A stretch of DNA of 31,134 bases from Foliimonas ilicis (lineage in GTDB: Bacteria > Pseudomonadota > Alphaproteobacteria > Rhizobiales > Rhizobiaceae): NCBI RefSeq assembly GCF_039939195.1, contig NZ_JBDUUH010000020.1:1-31134 (forward strand). The letters are read 5' to 3'. A model generated the notes under the pieces. The model had not been told where the DNA came from. It ran no database searches and saw only the letters and a list, made by a program, of their open reading frames with translations. This document shows positions 1 to 7,266 of the stretch, piece after piece; position 1 is the first letter of the stretch; each line of letters begins with the position of its first letter. The translations under genes and the position numbers were made by a program.

Positions 1-55
1 GGAATCGAACTCCAAATCGTGTAGATGGACTACCCTTTGCATCGATACCAGGTCC

Positions 56-123
56 TCGTCGTCGGCCGATGCATGCCAACGATGGACTAATTTGCCTTGG
101 CACGCATCGGCCGATGACGACGA
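56..123. repeat. Imperfect inverted repeat (long hairpin)
   Basis: The left arm at 56-77 and the right arm at 99-123 are inverted copies built on GGCCGATGC and TCGTCGTC. The right arm carries about three extra bases and there is one mismatch. The loop is about 21 bases. No T-tract follows, so it is not a typical intrinsic terminator. It lies about 140 bases before the ATPase gene. It could be an intergenic palindromic element or the end of a mobile element. I recognise no tRNA in it. Confidence 0.55.
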
Positions 124-266
124 GCCGCGTCCGTTTTAAGCGCATAGACGCCCGCATTTAAAGGCCGATCGATCTGGCCGAATTCTGATATATAGTCGGG
201 CCTATAGTCAAAAATAGACTCGGTCCTACTTTAAATTGGACGGAAAGTCGTTTAAAGCTAGACATT

Positions 267-1520
267 ATGATCACTACCGCCCACCTGAGATCGCTCATTG
301 ACCGAAAAGCTCGACCGATCATCGAGACAGCACTTGCCGACACGCGCGTCGTTTTGATAGCAGGCCCTAGGCAGGCCGGCAAAACAACTCTAGCAAGACA
401 GTTCGCAGGCCCAAACCGTCCATATATCACCTTGGACGATGCCGGTGCTCTTAGCGCGGCTAAGACCGACCCGATTGGTTTTGTCCGAGGCATCGACCGG
501 GCCGTAATCGATGAAGTACAGCGTGCTCCCGAGCTGATGCTAGCGATCAAGGAAAGTGCCGACCGCGACGATGCCCCCGGCCGATTTCTGCTGACAGGTT
601 CAGCCAATCTGGCAACTGTGCCAGCGATCACCGACTCCCTTGCGGGCCGTATGGCCGTCGTTCCTCTTTTGCCGTTCGCTCAATCCGAAATTCGATCCAC
701 GCCGGGGCGATTTCTGGATCGCCTGTTTGCTGGGGAAGAACCTATCATCGGCGAGGATACCGTGGTGGGCGAAGACCTGCTGCAAATCGTTTTGCGTGGT
801 GGATATCCGGAAGTTTTGCGAAGGGCCACGCCTGCCCGACGGATTGCTTGGCTGGAAGATTATGTGGCCTTAATCCTCGATCGCGACGTTCGTGATATCG
901 CCAACATCGATCAGCTCGATCGCTTACCGCGGTTGCTAGACGTTCTCGGAGAACATGCCGGCCAATTGGTCAATAACAGCAGCTTCGGGGGCGCGCTGGG
1001 TTTATCGAGCGTCACTGCTCAGAAATATGTTGCCATTCTCGAACGGCTATTTCTGGTCAAAACGCTTGCGCCATGGTCCAACAACCGCCTGAGCCGGCTG
1101 ATCAAGACGCCTAAGCTGCACTTTCTCGATACGGGATTGCTCGCCAGCTTACGAGCCGACGAAGCTGATGCCCTTCGTGAGAACAGAACACGATTTGGAG
1201 CATTGCTTGAGAGCTTCGTGGTCTCCGAGTTGCTGAAAATCGCATCTTGGTCCGATCGACGTTTTTCGTTCTCGCACTATAGGACAAAGGATCAGGATGA
1301 GGTCGATGTCGTGATCGAGGATCGGCGGGGCCGTATCGTCGGCATTGAGGTAAAGGCCTCCGCCACAATCAAAGCCGAGGATTTTCGTGGATTGCGCCAG
1401 TTGCAGGAAGCCGTCGGTGAGCGCTTTGTGCGGGGACTAGTCCTGCATGATCACGACCGCTTGACACCCGTGGGAGACAAATTGCAGGCAGCACCGCTGT
1501 CCCTTCTATGGACCATGTGA
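267..1520 (+). CDS. AAA+ ATPase of the AAA_14/DUF4143 family
   Basis: This is a 417-residue P-loop ATPase of the widespread family annotated as ATP-binding protein, with an N-terminal AAA_14 domain and a C-terminal DUF4143 domain. Walker A is GPRQAGKTT at about residues 33-41, Walker B is AVIDEVQ at about 79-85, and LLTGSAN at about 108-114 fits sensor 1. The C-terminal half has the DUF4143 pattern: a winged-helix-like stretch, then a DEVDVVIE segment and an EVKA motif that resemble a nuclease-like fold. Length is normal for the family. The ATG at 267 has only a weak ribosome binding site. The gene stands alone. The biological role of the family is poorly known; links to defence or toxin-antitoxin systems are speculative here. 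Confidence 0.9.
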   Translation: MITTAHLRSLIDRKARPIIETALADTRVVLIAGPRQAGKTTLARQFAGPNRPYITLDDAGALSAAKTDPIGFVRGIDRAVIDEVQRAPELMLAIKESADRDDAPGRFLLTGSANLATVPAITDSLAGRMAVVPLLPFAQSEIRSTPGRFLDRLFAGEEPIIGEDTVVGEDLLQIVLRGGYPEVLRRATPARRIAWLEDYVALILDRDVRDIANIDQLDRLPRLLDVLGEHAGQLVNNSSFGGALGLSSVTAQKYVAILERLFLVKTLAPWSNNRLSRLIKTPKLHFLDTGLLASLRADEADALRENRTRFGALLESFVVSELLKIASWSDRRFSFSHYRTKDQDEVDVVIEDRRGRIVGIEVKASATIKAEDFRGLRQLQEAVGERFVRGLVLHDHDRLTPVGDKLQAAPLSLLWTM

Positions 1521-1605
1521 ACCAGATTGAGTTCCGTGCTGCGACTTTCAAAGCGAGCCATCCGCTGCATTACGCTCATCGGATGAGAACTGATCGAGGT
1601 GCGAT

Positions 1606-2520
1606 TTACACGGCCTGGCGTCTGGCGGCGAAAGCACCGGGTGGTGTTCCGACGTGGCGCGAAAAGGCCATGCTGAATGAACTGACCGACCCGTAGCCGA
1701 CGCGCCGCGCGAGTTCGGCCATCGCGATATTGCCCCTCACCAGCATGTCCTTTGCCACTGCCATCCGCCAAGCCGCTACATATTCCATGGGCGTTGATCC
1801 GACCTCGCCGCGAAAGCGGTCAAAGAAGGTGGAGCGCGACATGCCCGCTGCAGCGGCCAGGCCTTGAACAGACAGGCTTGCACCGAGGTCTGCATGGATC
1901 TGCCGCAACGCCAGGGCAAGTTGGGGATCGCCAAGGCCGCGGAGCAAACCGGGTTCTGCCATAGTGCTTTCGGCGGAGCGCAAAGCCTCGACCAGCAGCA
2001 GTTCCAAAAGCCGCCCGAGAACCATGTCGCGCGCGGCACGATCGCTTTGCGTCTCTTCCTGGATCATCTGAACGAGCGCGATTAAGCGTTTGTGCGCGGG
2101 TGCATGGATGACCGCCGGCAGGAGCGAAACGAGCATCTCCCGGTCAGGCGAGGCAAAGCTGCAGTGGCCCACCAGACACCGCACATCGGTCGGTGCTTCC
2201 TGTTCGCCCAGGCTGAACATGCCCGGGCCGATCTCCAGCGGCAGGTGCGGGGCGCCACTTGGTGGCGGATTGATGCTCGACATCGCGAAATCCAAGACTT
2301 CCGGCACCAGCACGAAATCTCCCGTTTCAAGGACAAGCGGCGCACAGTCCCGAATGGTCAGCAGGCAGGTGCCCTCGACCATGGCGCAGTAGAACGGGCT
2401 TGCCATGTTTGTACGCTCGACGCGCCAGCGGCCGGCGCCGTTGACAAGCTTGGCGATCGAGGGTTCCGGCTTGAGCAGCGCGACAACACTGGCAAGGGGG
2501 TCAGTTGTCGAAATAGCCAC
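1606..2520 (-). CDS. AraC-family transcriptional regulator with N-terminal cupin domain
   Basis: This 304-residue regulator has an N-terminal cupin-like sensor domain of the cupin_6 type (about residues 1-190) and a C-terminal AraC double helix-turn-helix (about 200-300). The latter shows LAAAAGMSRSTFFDRFR and the second-helix pattern ELARRVGYGSVSSFSMAF. The start is GTG at 2520, preceded by a GAGAAAG Shine-Dalgarno-like sequence. It is transcribed divergently from the SDR gene at 2618, the usual arrangement for a regulator and its target operon. Its ligand cannot be read from the sequence. The perfect inverted repeat in the 97-base divergent gap is the obvious candidate operator. Confidence 0.93.
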   Translation of the reverse strand: MAISTTDPLASVVALLKPEPSIAKLVNGAGRWRVERTNMASPFYCAMVEGTCLLTIRDCAPLVLETGDFVLVPEVLDFAMSSINPPPSGAPHLPLEIGPGMFSLGEQEAPTDVRCLVGHCSFASPDREMLVSLLPAVIHAPAHKRLIALVQMIQEETQSDRAARDMVLGRLLELLLVEALRSAESTMAEPGLLRGLGDPQLALALRQIHADLGASLSVQGLAAAAGMSRSTFFDRFRGEVGSTPMEYVAAWRMAVAKDMLVRGNIAMAELARRVGYGSVSSFSMAFSRHVGTPPGAFAARRQAV

Positions 2521-2524
2521 AATC

Positions 2525-2570
2525 CGGACTTTCTCTGAATAATTATAGACTTATGAATATAGAAAGTCCG
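2525..2570. promoter_or_regulatory. Divergent promoter region with perfect 10-bp inverted repeat (candidate operator)
   Basis: CGGACTTTCT at 2525-2534 is repeated exactly as its reverse complement AGAAAGTCCG at 2561-2570. The 26 bases between them are AT-rich and could hold the -10 regions of both divergent genes. The left arm is also close to the ribosome binding site of the AraC-type gene, so binding there could repress the regulator itself. That this is the regulator's binding site is an inference from position. Confidence 0.6.
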
Positions 2571-2617
2571 ACAATCTTTGTCCATCTCTCGTCGTAGCAA
2601 CGACAGGAGACACACCA

Positions 2618-3379
2618 ATGCCCAAAATTCTTATCACCGGCGCTTCGTCGGGCTTCGGTCTCGCGACTGCGGAACTGTTCCTCGCAGAAGGATGGGAAGT
2701 CATCGCAACCATGCGCACCCCGGCGGCCCACACAATGGCGGTGCACCATCGCCTGCACATCTTGCCGCTCGACGTCACCGATGCAGCAAGCATCGCGCAG
2801 ACCGTCGCAAACGCCGGCGATGTCGACGCGCTTGTCAACAATGCCGGGGTCGGCATGCTGAACGTGCTGGAAGGCGTAGACACCGCCAAAGCCCGTGAAC
2901 TTTTCGAGACCAATGTCCTCGGCGCGATGGCCTTGACCCAGGCTGTCTTGCCGGGCATGCGCACGCGCCGTGCCGGCGTCATCGTCAACGTCAGTTCCAG
3001 CGTCACGCTGCGCCCCTTTCCAGCACTGTCGGTCTACAGCGCCAGCAAGGCCGCCATCAATGCGTTCACGGAAAGCCTTGCACTCGAGATTGCGCAATTC
3101 GGCATCCGCACGCGGCTTGTCCTGCCGGGGTCGGCACCGACGACCGCCTTTGGAATGAACGCCGTGAGGCGCATGGGAATGAACGTCCCGGCGCCCTATG
3201 AGGCTTTCGTACAGGACTATGTTTCAATGATGCGCGGCTCGACTGAGAAAACAGAGGCCGAAGACGTAGCACGGGCAGTATGGCGCGCCGTGACGGAGCC
3301 GGATTCGCCAATGCGCCTACCCGCAGGTGCCGATGCTGAGACAATCTTCAGCCAGACAGCCACCCAGGCCAACAATTGA
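2618..3379 (+). CDS. SDR family NAD(P)-dependent oxidoreductase
   Basis: This is a 253-residue classical short-chain dehydrogenase/reductase. The cofactor motif TGASSGFG is at residues 7-14, NNAG at 74-77, the catalytic serine lies near 126-128, and YSASK at 140-144 gives the catalytic Tyr140 and Lys144. No acidic residue follows the second beta strand in the usual NAD-specific way; ATMRT there hints at NADP preference. A good AGGAGA ribosome binding site lies about 7 bases before the ATG. It is the first gene of a probable two-gene operon with the hydrolase 56 bases downstream, opposite an AraC-type regulator. The substrate is unknown. Confidence 0.95.
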   Translation: MPKILITGASSGFGLATAELFLAEGWEVIATMRTPAAHTMAVHHRLHILPLDVTDAASIAQTVANAGDVDALVNNAGVGMLNVLEGVDTAKARELFETNVLGAMALTQAVLPGMRTRRAGVIVNVSSSVTLRPFPALSVYSASKAAINAFTESLALEIAQFGIRTRLVLPGSAPTTAFGMNAVRRMGMNVPAPYEAFVQDYVSMMRGSTEKTEAEDVARAVWRAVTEPDSPMRLPAGADAETIFSQTATQANN

Positions 3380-3435
3380 GCGGAATGGTCTTGTTGACCC
3401 GCCGCCGCACAGGGGCGCCAAAAGGATGACAACAC

Positions 3436-4383
3436 ATGAACAATCTCATCGATCTGTCGCACTCCATACCAACGCCCCAGGCCGAATTGACCGTGGCCTA
3501 TGCCCCGATCACCCTGCCCTTGGCCGGACGCACCCCCCTTGAACTGCGCCTGACCGGCCCGGCCAGCGGCGGCGCAATGCCAATCGTGCTGCTGTCGCAC
3601 GGCGCCGGTCCGTCCAAATATATTCCGTCGAAGGATGGATACGCCCCTCTGGCGCAGTTCTGGGCTGAGCGCGGCTTCGCCGTGATCCAGCCAACCCATG
3701 GAAATTCTCCTGTGGGTGGCCTGCCGAACGACGCTCCCGGTGCGCCTTACTTCTGGCGCCAGCGTGTATCCGAGATGAAGGCAATTATCGACCATTTGGA
3801 TGAAGTGGAACAGCACGCGCCAGCAATAGCGGGTCGCCTCGATCACCGGCGCATCGCGGCTGCCGGCCACTCTTTTGGCGGCCACACGGTTAGTCTGCTT
3901 CTCGGCGCGGAGCTTGCGGGGGAGAGCTTTGCCGATCCGCGCATATCGGCGGGCGTTCTTTTAGCAGCACCGGGGCGTGGTGGCAGCGAGCTCACCGCGC
4001 AAAGTGCGGCACGCTTTCCATTCTTCAACGTCGATTTCGCGCACATGACAACCCGCAGTGTTGTAATCTGCGGCGCGGACGACAACCCGCACTTTACGTC
4101 ACGCGGCCCGGAGTGGCACGCGGATGCCTTTTACGACAGCCCGGGAGCCAAGGCTCTCGTCACCCTGCATGGCGTTGGTCACGGATTGGGCGGCATTGCT
4201 GGTCTGGATGCAAAGGAAACGGAATTTGAGGCGCCGGACAGTCTTGAGGCGACGCGGCGGCTAAGCCTGTCCTGGCTCCGCACCGCACTTGGCGTTGATG
4301 TAAATGCCTGGCCGTCTGCAATCGCTTCACTCGACGGAACCGCAAGTACGTTGGCGCACGTAATCCTCGCCACCGACGCCTGA
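3436..4383 (+). CDS. Alpha/beta hydrolase (dienelactone hydrolase/PAF-acetylhydrolase-like)
   Basis: This 315-residue protein has an alpha/beta hydrolase fold without a signal peptide. The nucleophile elbow GHSFGG puts the catalytic serine at residue 146. LLSHGAG at about 52-58 fits the oxyanion-hole loop. Asp215 or Asp216 in GADD and His249 in GVGHG are good candidates for the other catalytic residues. The ribosome binding site AAGGA lies about 9 bases before the ATG. It follows the SDR gene on the same strand with a short gap, so both are probably controlled by the divergent AraC-type regulator. An ester or amide substrate is likely, but which one cannot be seen. Confidence 0.92.
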   Translation: MNNLIDLSHSIPTPQAELTVAYAPITLPLAGRTPLELRLTGPASGGAMPIVLLSHGAGPSKYIPSKDGYAPLAQFWAERGFAVIQPTHGNSPVGGLPNDAPGAPYFWRQRVSEMKAIIDHLDEVEQHAPAIAGRLDHRRIAAAGHSFGGHTVSLLLGAELAGESFADPRISAGVLLAAPGRGGSELTAQSAARFPFFNVDFAHMTTRSVVICGADDNPHFTSRGPEWHADAFYDSPGAKALVTLHGVGHGLGGIAGLDAKETEFEAPDSLEATRRLSLSWLRTALGVDVNAWPSAIASLDGTASTLAHVILATDA

Positions 4384-4476
4384 GGCCATACCTGCCGTAT
4401 GATAAGTTTGAAAGTGCACGCAGATCATGCATAGAAAAGTGCTGCCGCCGGTCTCGCCAATGGACAACGCAGGAGT

Positions 4477-4740
4477 CGAATCACGCCCGATGGCCCACAC
4501 ACGCTCGCCGATCTCTTCTATGGTCGATCGCAACTTCTGGTACAACATTTCATGTTCGCGCCGCGATGGAAGGAAGGTTGCCCGACGAGGCGGGCGATGT
4601 CTTTCACACCTACTCCACCTTCGGGCGCGGTGTGGAGGTCATGATGGGCACTCACTCCTTGCTCGACCTCATGCCGAAGGGACGCAACGAGGTCGAGGGA
4701 ATGGGGGGACTGGATGCGCCGTCACGATCGCTACGAGTAG
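4477..4740 (+). pseudogene. DUF899 (thioredoxin-like) gene remnant, internally deleted and frameshifted
   Basis: Two pieces of a DUF899 protein are visible. In the frame starting at 4477 the translation runs through TPDGPHTLADLFYGRSQ and ends at KEGCP near 4580. A jump in frame follows, and the gene continues as GDVFHTYSTFGRG and LLDLMPKGRNE. At the run of six G at 4703-4708 the frame shifts again and ends as DWMRRHDRYE followed by a stop at 4738-4740. Compared with the family as I know it, the middle of roughly 80-100 residues is missing, as is most of the N-terminus. DUF899 proteins are thioredoxin-fold proteins of unclear function. This copy cannot be functional. Confidence 0.85.
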
Positions 4741-4987
4741 CCGCCCAGAGACGGGGCATGGTGACTGCACGGCGATCGCTAGGCAGCTGTTGTCATATCC
4801 GCTTTCAGGGAAACAGAAGCACCCCTGTCTACGACCGAGTTGAAGGCGCGAAGCCACCATTCGCAGAGTAGGCCGGCAGAGATCAAAGCCGGACGACTCG
4901 ATCTGGTCTTGATCGAGCTCGAACCGCTGACCTTCGCTGTTGCGCCAAGGGCCGCGACGTCTAGGCCACGACTAACGCCAGGGACCC
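4741..4987. other. Intergenic stretch, no gene recognised
   Basis: This segment lies between the DUF899 relic and the end of the convergent parE gene. Open frames here look like chance. I see no strong terminator and no recognisable protein segment. Confidence 0.4.
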
Positions 4988-5281
4988 CTAACCAGGCTCG
5001 CTGGCCCAGTCTTCATGTCCATGGCGTATTCGGACCACGAGAACGGCTTCGTTTTCTTCAATACGATAGACAACAAGGTGCGCTTTAAACGGATGAATCC
5101 TGACTGGCGGCGAAATTTCTTCTCGCTCACGCGCCATTCGCGGATTTACGGCAATGATGTCGAACACTGCGAACAGCTCATCATGATACCACCTTGCCTG
5201 TGCGGGTCCGAACATCTGGACACCTTGCTCGGCGATCGCAATGACGTCTTCTTCCGCTTCGACAGATAAGCGGAACCTCAC
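4988..5281 (-). CDS. parE: Type II toxin, ParE/RelE family
   Basis: This 97-residue protein has the ParE-type pattern: AEEDVIAIAEQGVQMFG, a helical AQARWYHDELFAVFDII segment, then HLVVYRIEENEAVLVVRIRHG near the C-terminus. ParE toxins poison DNA gyrase; this is family knowledge and not shown here. The start is GTG at 5281, directly after the stop codon of the upstream antitoxin gene, so the two are translationally coupled. Length is normal and no frameshift is seen, so the toxin appears intact. The pair may stabilise this accessory region. Confidence 0.92.
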   Translation of the reverse strand: MRFRLSVEAEEDVIAIAEQGVQMFGPAQARWYHDELFAVFDIIAVNPRMAREREEISPPVRIHPFKAHLVVYRIEENEAVLVVRIRHGHEDWASEPG

Positions 5282-5536
5282 TTACCTGCTGCCGCGCGTC
5301 GTTTCCGCCCGCGCGACAGCCGCGGTAAAGAGTTCGTCCTTTGATCGGCCGCCAATACCACTTTCGAGACCTTGATCGACGAATCTTTGCATAGCCGCAA
5401 CCTTATCGCTGCGCGCTTGATCCTTCCGGATCAGATCACGCACATAGTCACTGGAATTGGAATATCGTCCCGTTCTGGCTTGAGCCTCAACCCAATCTTT
5501 CATTGGTTCCGGTAGGGATACGTTCATCGTAGCCAT
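5282..5536 (-). CDS. parD: Type II antitoxin, ParD family
   Basis: This 84-residue protein starts with the ribbon-helix-helix pattern MNVSLPEPMKDWVEAQARTG and contains YSNSSDYVRDLIRKDQ, typical of ParD antitoxins. The C-terminal part binds the toxin in this family. It precedes parE with no gap (TAA followed at once by GTG). A strong GGAGG ribosome binding site lies before the ATG at 5536. It probably represses its own promoter, as ParD proteins do. Confidence 0.93.
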   Translation of the reverse strand: MATMNVSLPEPMKDWVEAQARTGRYSNSSDYVRDLIRKDQARSDKVAAMQRFVDQGLESGIGGRSKDELFTAAVARAETTRGSR

Positions 5537-5557
5537 TGAAGCCTCCGTATTGCGTTC

Positions 5558-5587
5558 AAGCTACAGGAACATGGCAAAGTTTGTCAA
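5558..5587 (-). promoter_or_regulatory. Candidate sigma-70-type promoter of parDE
   Basis: On the minus strand a perfect TTGACA (5582-5587) is followed after 18 bases by a weak -10, TAGCTT (5558-5563), about 22 bases before the parD start. The -35 match is exact; the -10 is poor. Confidence 0.4.
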
Positions 5588-5743
5588 ACGCGGAACGGGT
5601 GGTTTGTTTGGCAGTGTCTCTCCGAAAGTGCGACCGATACGGCAGCTTATCTTTCCACGCGACGGCATATCCGCCAGATCAAGAAGTTTAACCGTCTCAC
5701 TGCCGTCGAAGTCGAGCGTCTCAGTGCTTGCTTGCATCTTCGG

Positions 5744-6556
5744 TCATTTCGGCACTGCTAAGCGATTACCACCCGCCGTTGAAAAGATTTCCATCGATAA
5801 ACCATAAATCTTTTCAAGTTGTTCGGAAGTCATGATGTCCTCGGGCGCACCTCGACTTGTAAGTTTTCCCGAATGCAATGCGATGATCTCGTCACAAAAA
5901 CGCGACGCCATGTTTACATCATGCAGCACGACTATCACGCCAAGTGCTTTCTGAAGGGATAGTTTCTGAATGAGCGAGAGCACTTCGATCTGATGCGCGA
6001 TATCGAGTGCCGAAGTCGGCTCATCCAGCAGAAGGCATTCAGCGTCCTGCGCGATCAGCATTGCGAGCCAGACGCGTTGACGCTCACCACCGGAAAGCGT
6101 GTCGACGAGACGATCTGCAAAGCCGCCAATGTCGGTCAGCGAAATCGCCTCATCGACTTTTTCACGATCGATCTTGCCGAAGCGCCCAAGCGCGCCGTGC
6201 CAAGGATAACGCCCGAGCGCCACGAGCTCGCGCACAAGCATACCGTTCGCCGTAGGCGTCTGTTGTGGAAGGTAGGCAAGCTTTCGGGCAAATGCGCGAT
6301 CGGCCCACGATGCCAGCGGTTTTTCGGCGAAGTCTATCTCACCGGATGTAGCGCTTTGCTGCCGCGCTAGTATCTTCAGAAGTGTGGATTTGCCGGACCC
6401 ATTATGTCCGATCAACCCGACAACACGCCTATGTGCAACTTCCAGCGAAAGCGGCGCGAGCAATGTTTTTCCGGAAACACTGAAGGACACCTCCCTGAGC
6501 CGAAAGAGCGGATGCGGATCGCTGGTTGAAGCCGCAGGAGGAAATCCTTCGGTCAT
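5744..6556 (-). CDS. fhuC: Iron-siderophore ABC transporter ATPase (FhuC type)
   Basis: This 270-residue ABC ATPase belongs to the iron-chelate/vitamin B12 import class. Walker A GHNGSGKST is at about residues 50-58, the signature LSGGERQR at 154-161, Walker B LLLDEP at 175-180, and the switch histidine is in LHDVN at about 212. The frame is open further upstream, but the ATG at 6556 is preferred because it overlaps the stop of the FhuF gene as ATGA, as elsewhere in this operon. It energises the FhuB-type permease. It is the last gene of the siderophore operon. I see no convincing terminator behind it. Confidence 0.95.
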   Translation of the reverse strand: MTEGFPPAASTSDPHPLFRLREVSFSVSGKTLLAPLSLEVAHRRVVGLIGHNGSGKSTLLKILARQQSATSGEIDFAEKPLASWADRAFARKLAYLPQQTPTANGMLVRELVALGRYPWHGALGRFGKIDREKVDEAISLTDIGGFADRLVDTLSGGERQRVWLAMLIAQDAECLLLDEPTSALDIAHQIEVLSLIQKLSLQKALGVIVVLHDVNMASRFCDEIIALHSGKLTSRGAPEDIMTSEQLEKIYGLSMEIFSTAGGNRLAVPK

Positions 6557-7266
6557 GCTTTTGTCTCGATTTCGAGCGGGCAGGTCTTGCAGAGGCTCAG
6601 GGAATCCATCCGGTAGCGCAGGCAGCAAAGTTTGCGCTGCCGCTTTTCACCGTCGACGTAGCGAACCGGCTCGAACAGGAAATTCTTCGAGCCATCAGGC
6701 CATTTGCGGGATGAGAATAGGCTGAGTGCTGCGGTCACTCCTGCGTGGTCGGCACCCAATAATTCTTCGCACGCGCGGACGACATTTTCGGCAACGTTGC
6801 CGGCATTGCTCCACAAAACCTTTGTTGGGATTCCGCTGACTTTTGCCAGTGAAGAAAACAAGGGCGCGAGATGATGATCCAGTATGTTCCCAAAACGCTG
6901 CCTGACATCGCCATGCGCAGCGTTGTGCCCATCAGGATCGACGCGAAACGCAACGGTGTGACCATCTTCGGAAAGAACGACCCCGATTTTATCGATGCTT
7001 AAAGGCAGTGCGGTGTCTGCAATTATGATTGCCGCCATTGAGGCTGGAAGCAGCTTCGAGATATGCCATTTGGACCAGAGGGTCGCCACTGCGATGGGTT
7101 CTGGGGTGTTATAGTTCTTCGAGAACCGTTCAAGGCACGCTCTGAGTGTATCTTCTTCAAGCAATTTTTGGCCGGAAATAAAGGCGCGCGTATCGTCCTG
7201 CCCGACAAAAGATTCGCCGAAATCAGATAGATCGCCCGTCAATATCGATGCGAGAACCGGGATCAT
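6553..7266 (-). CDS. fhuF: Siderophore-iron reductase, FhuF family
   Basis: This 237-residue protein ends with the FhuF iron-sulfur motif: Cys214-Cys215, ten residues, Cys226, two residues, Cys229. FhuF proteins carry a [2Fe-2S] cluster held by this motif and release iron from hydroxamate siderophores by reduction in the cytoplasm. The frame is open far upstream into the permease gene, but the real start is the ATG at 7266. It overlaps the permease stop as ATGA and begins with MIPVLASILTGDL. The gene sits between permease and ATPase genes and overlaps both by 4 bases, which ties reduction to import. Its presence argues for a ferric hydroxamate rather than a catecholate. Confidence 0.93.
   Translation of the reverse strand: MIPVLASILTGDLSDFGESFVGQDDTRAFISGQKLLEEDTLRACLERFSKNYNTPEPIAVATLWSKWHISKLLPASMAAIIIADTALPLSIDKIGVVLSEDGHTVAFRVDPDGHNAAHGDVRQRFGNILDHHLAPLFSSLAKVSGIPTKVLWSNAGNVAENVVRACEELLGADHAGVTAALSLFSSRKWPDGSKNFLFEPVRYVDGEKRQRKLCCLRYRMDSLSLCKTCPLEIETKA

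Noticed and set aside
5550..5807. Forward 85-codon frame between parD and fhuC
   Set aside because: It has no ribosome binding site and runs into the end of fhuC. Another forward frame ending at 5761 also looks partly gene-like but matches nothing I know.
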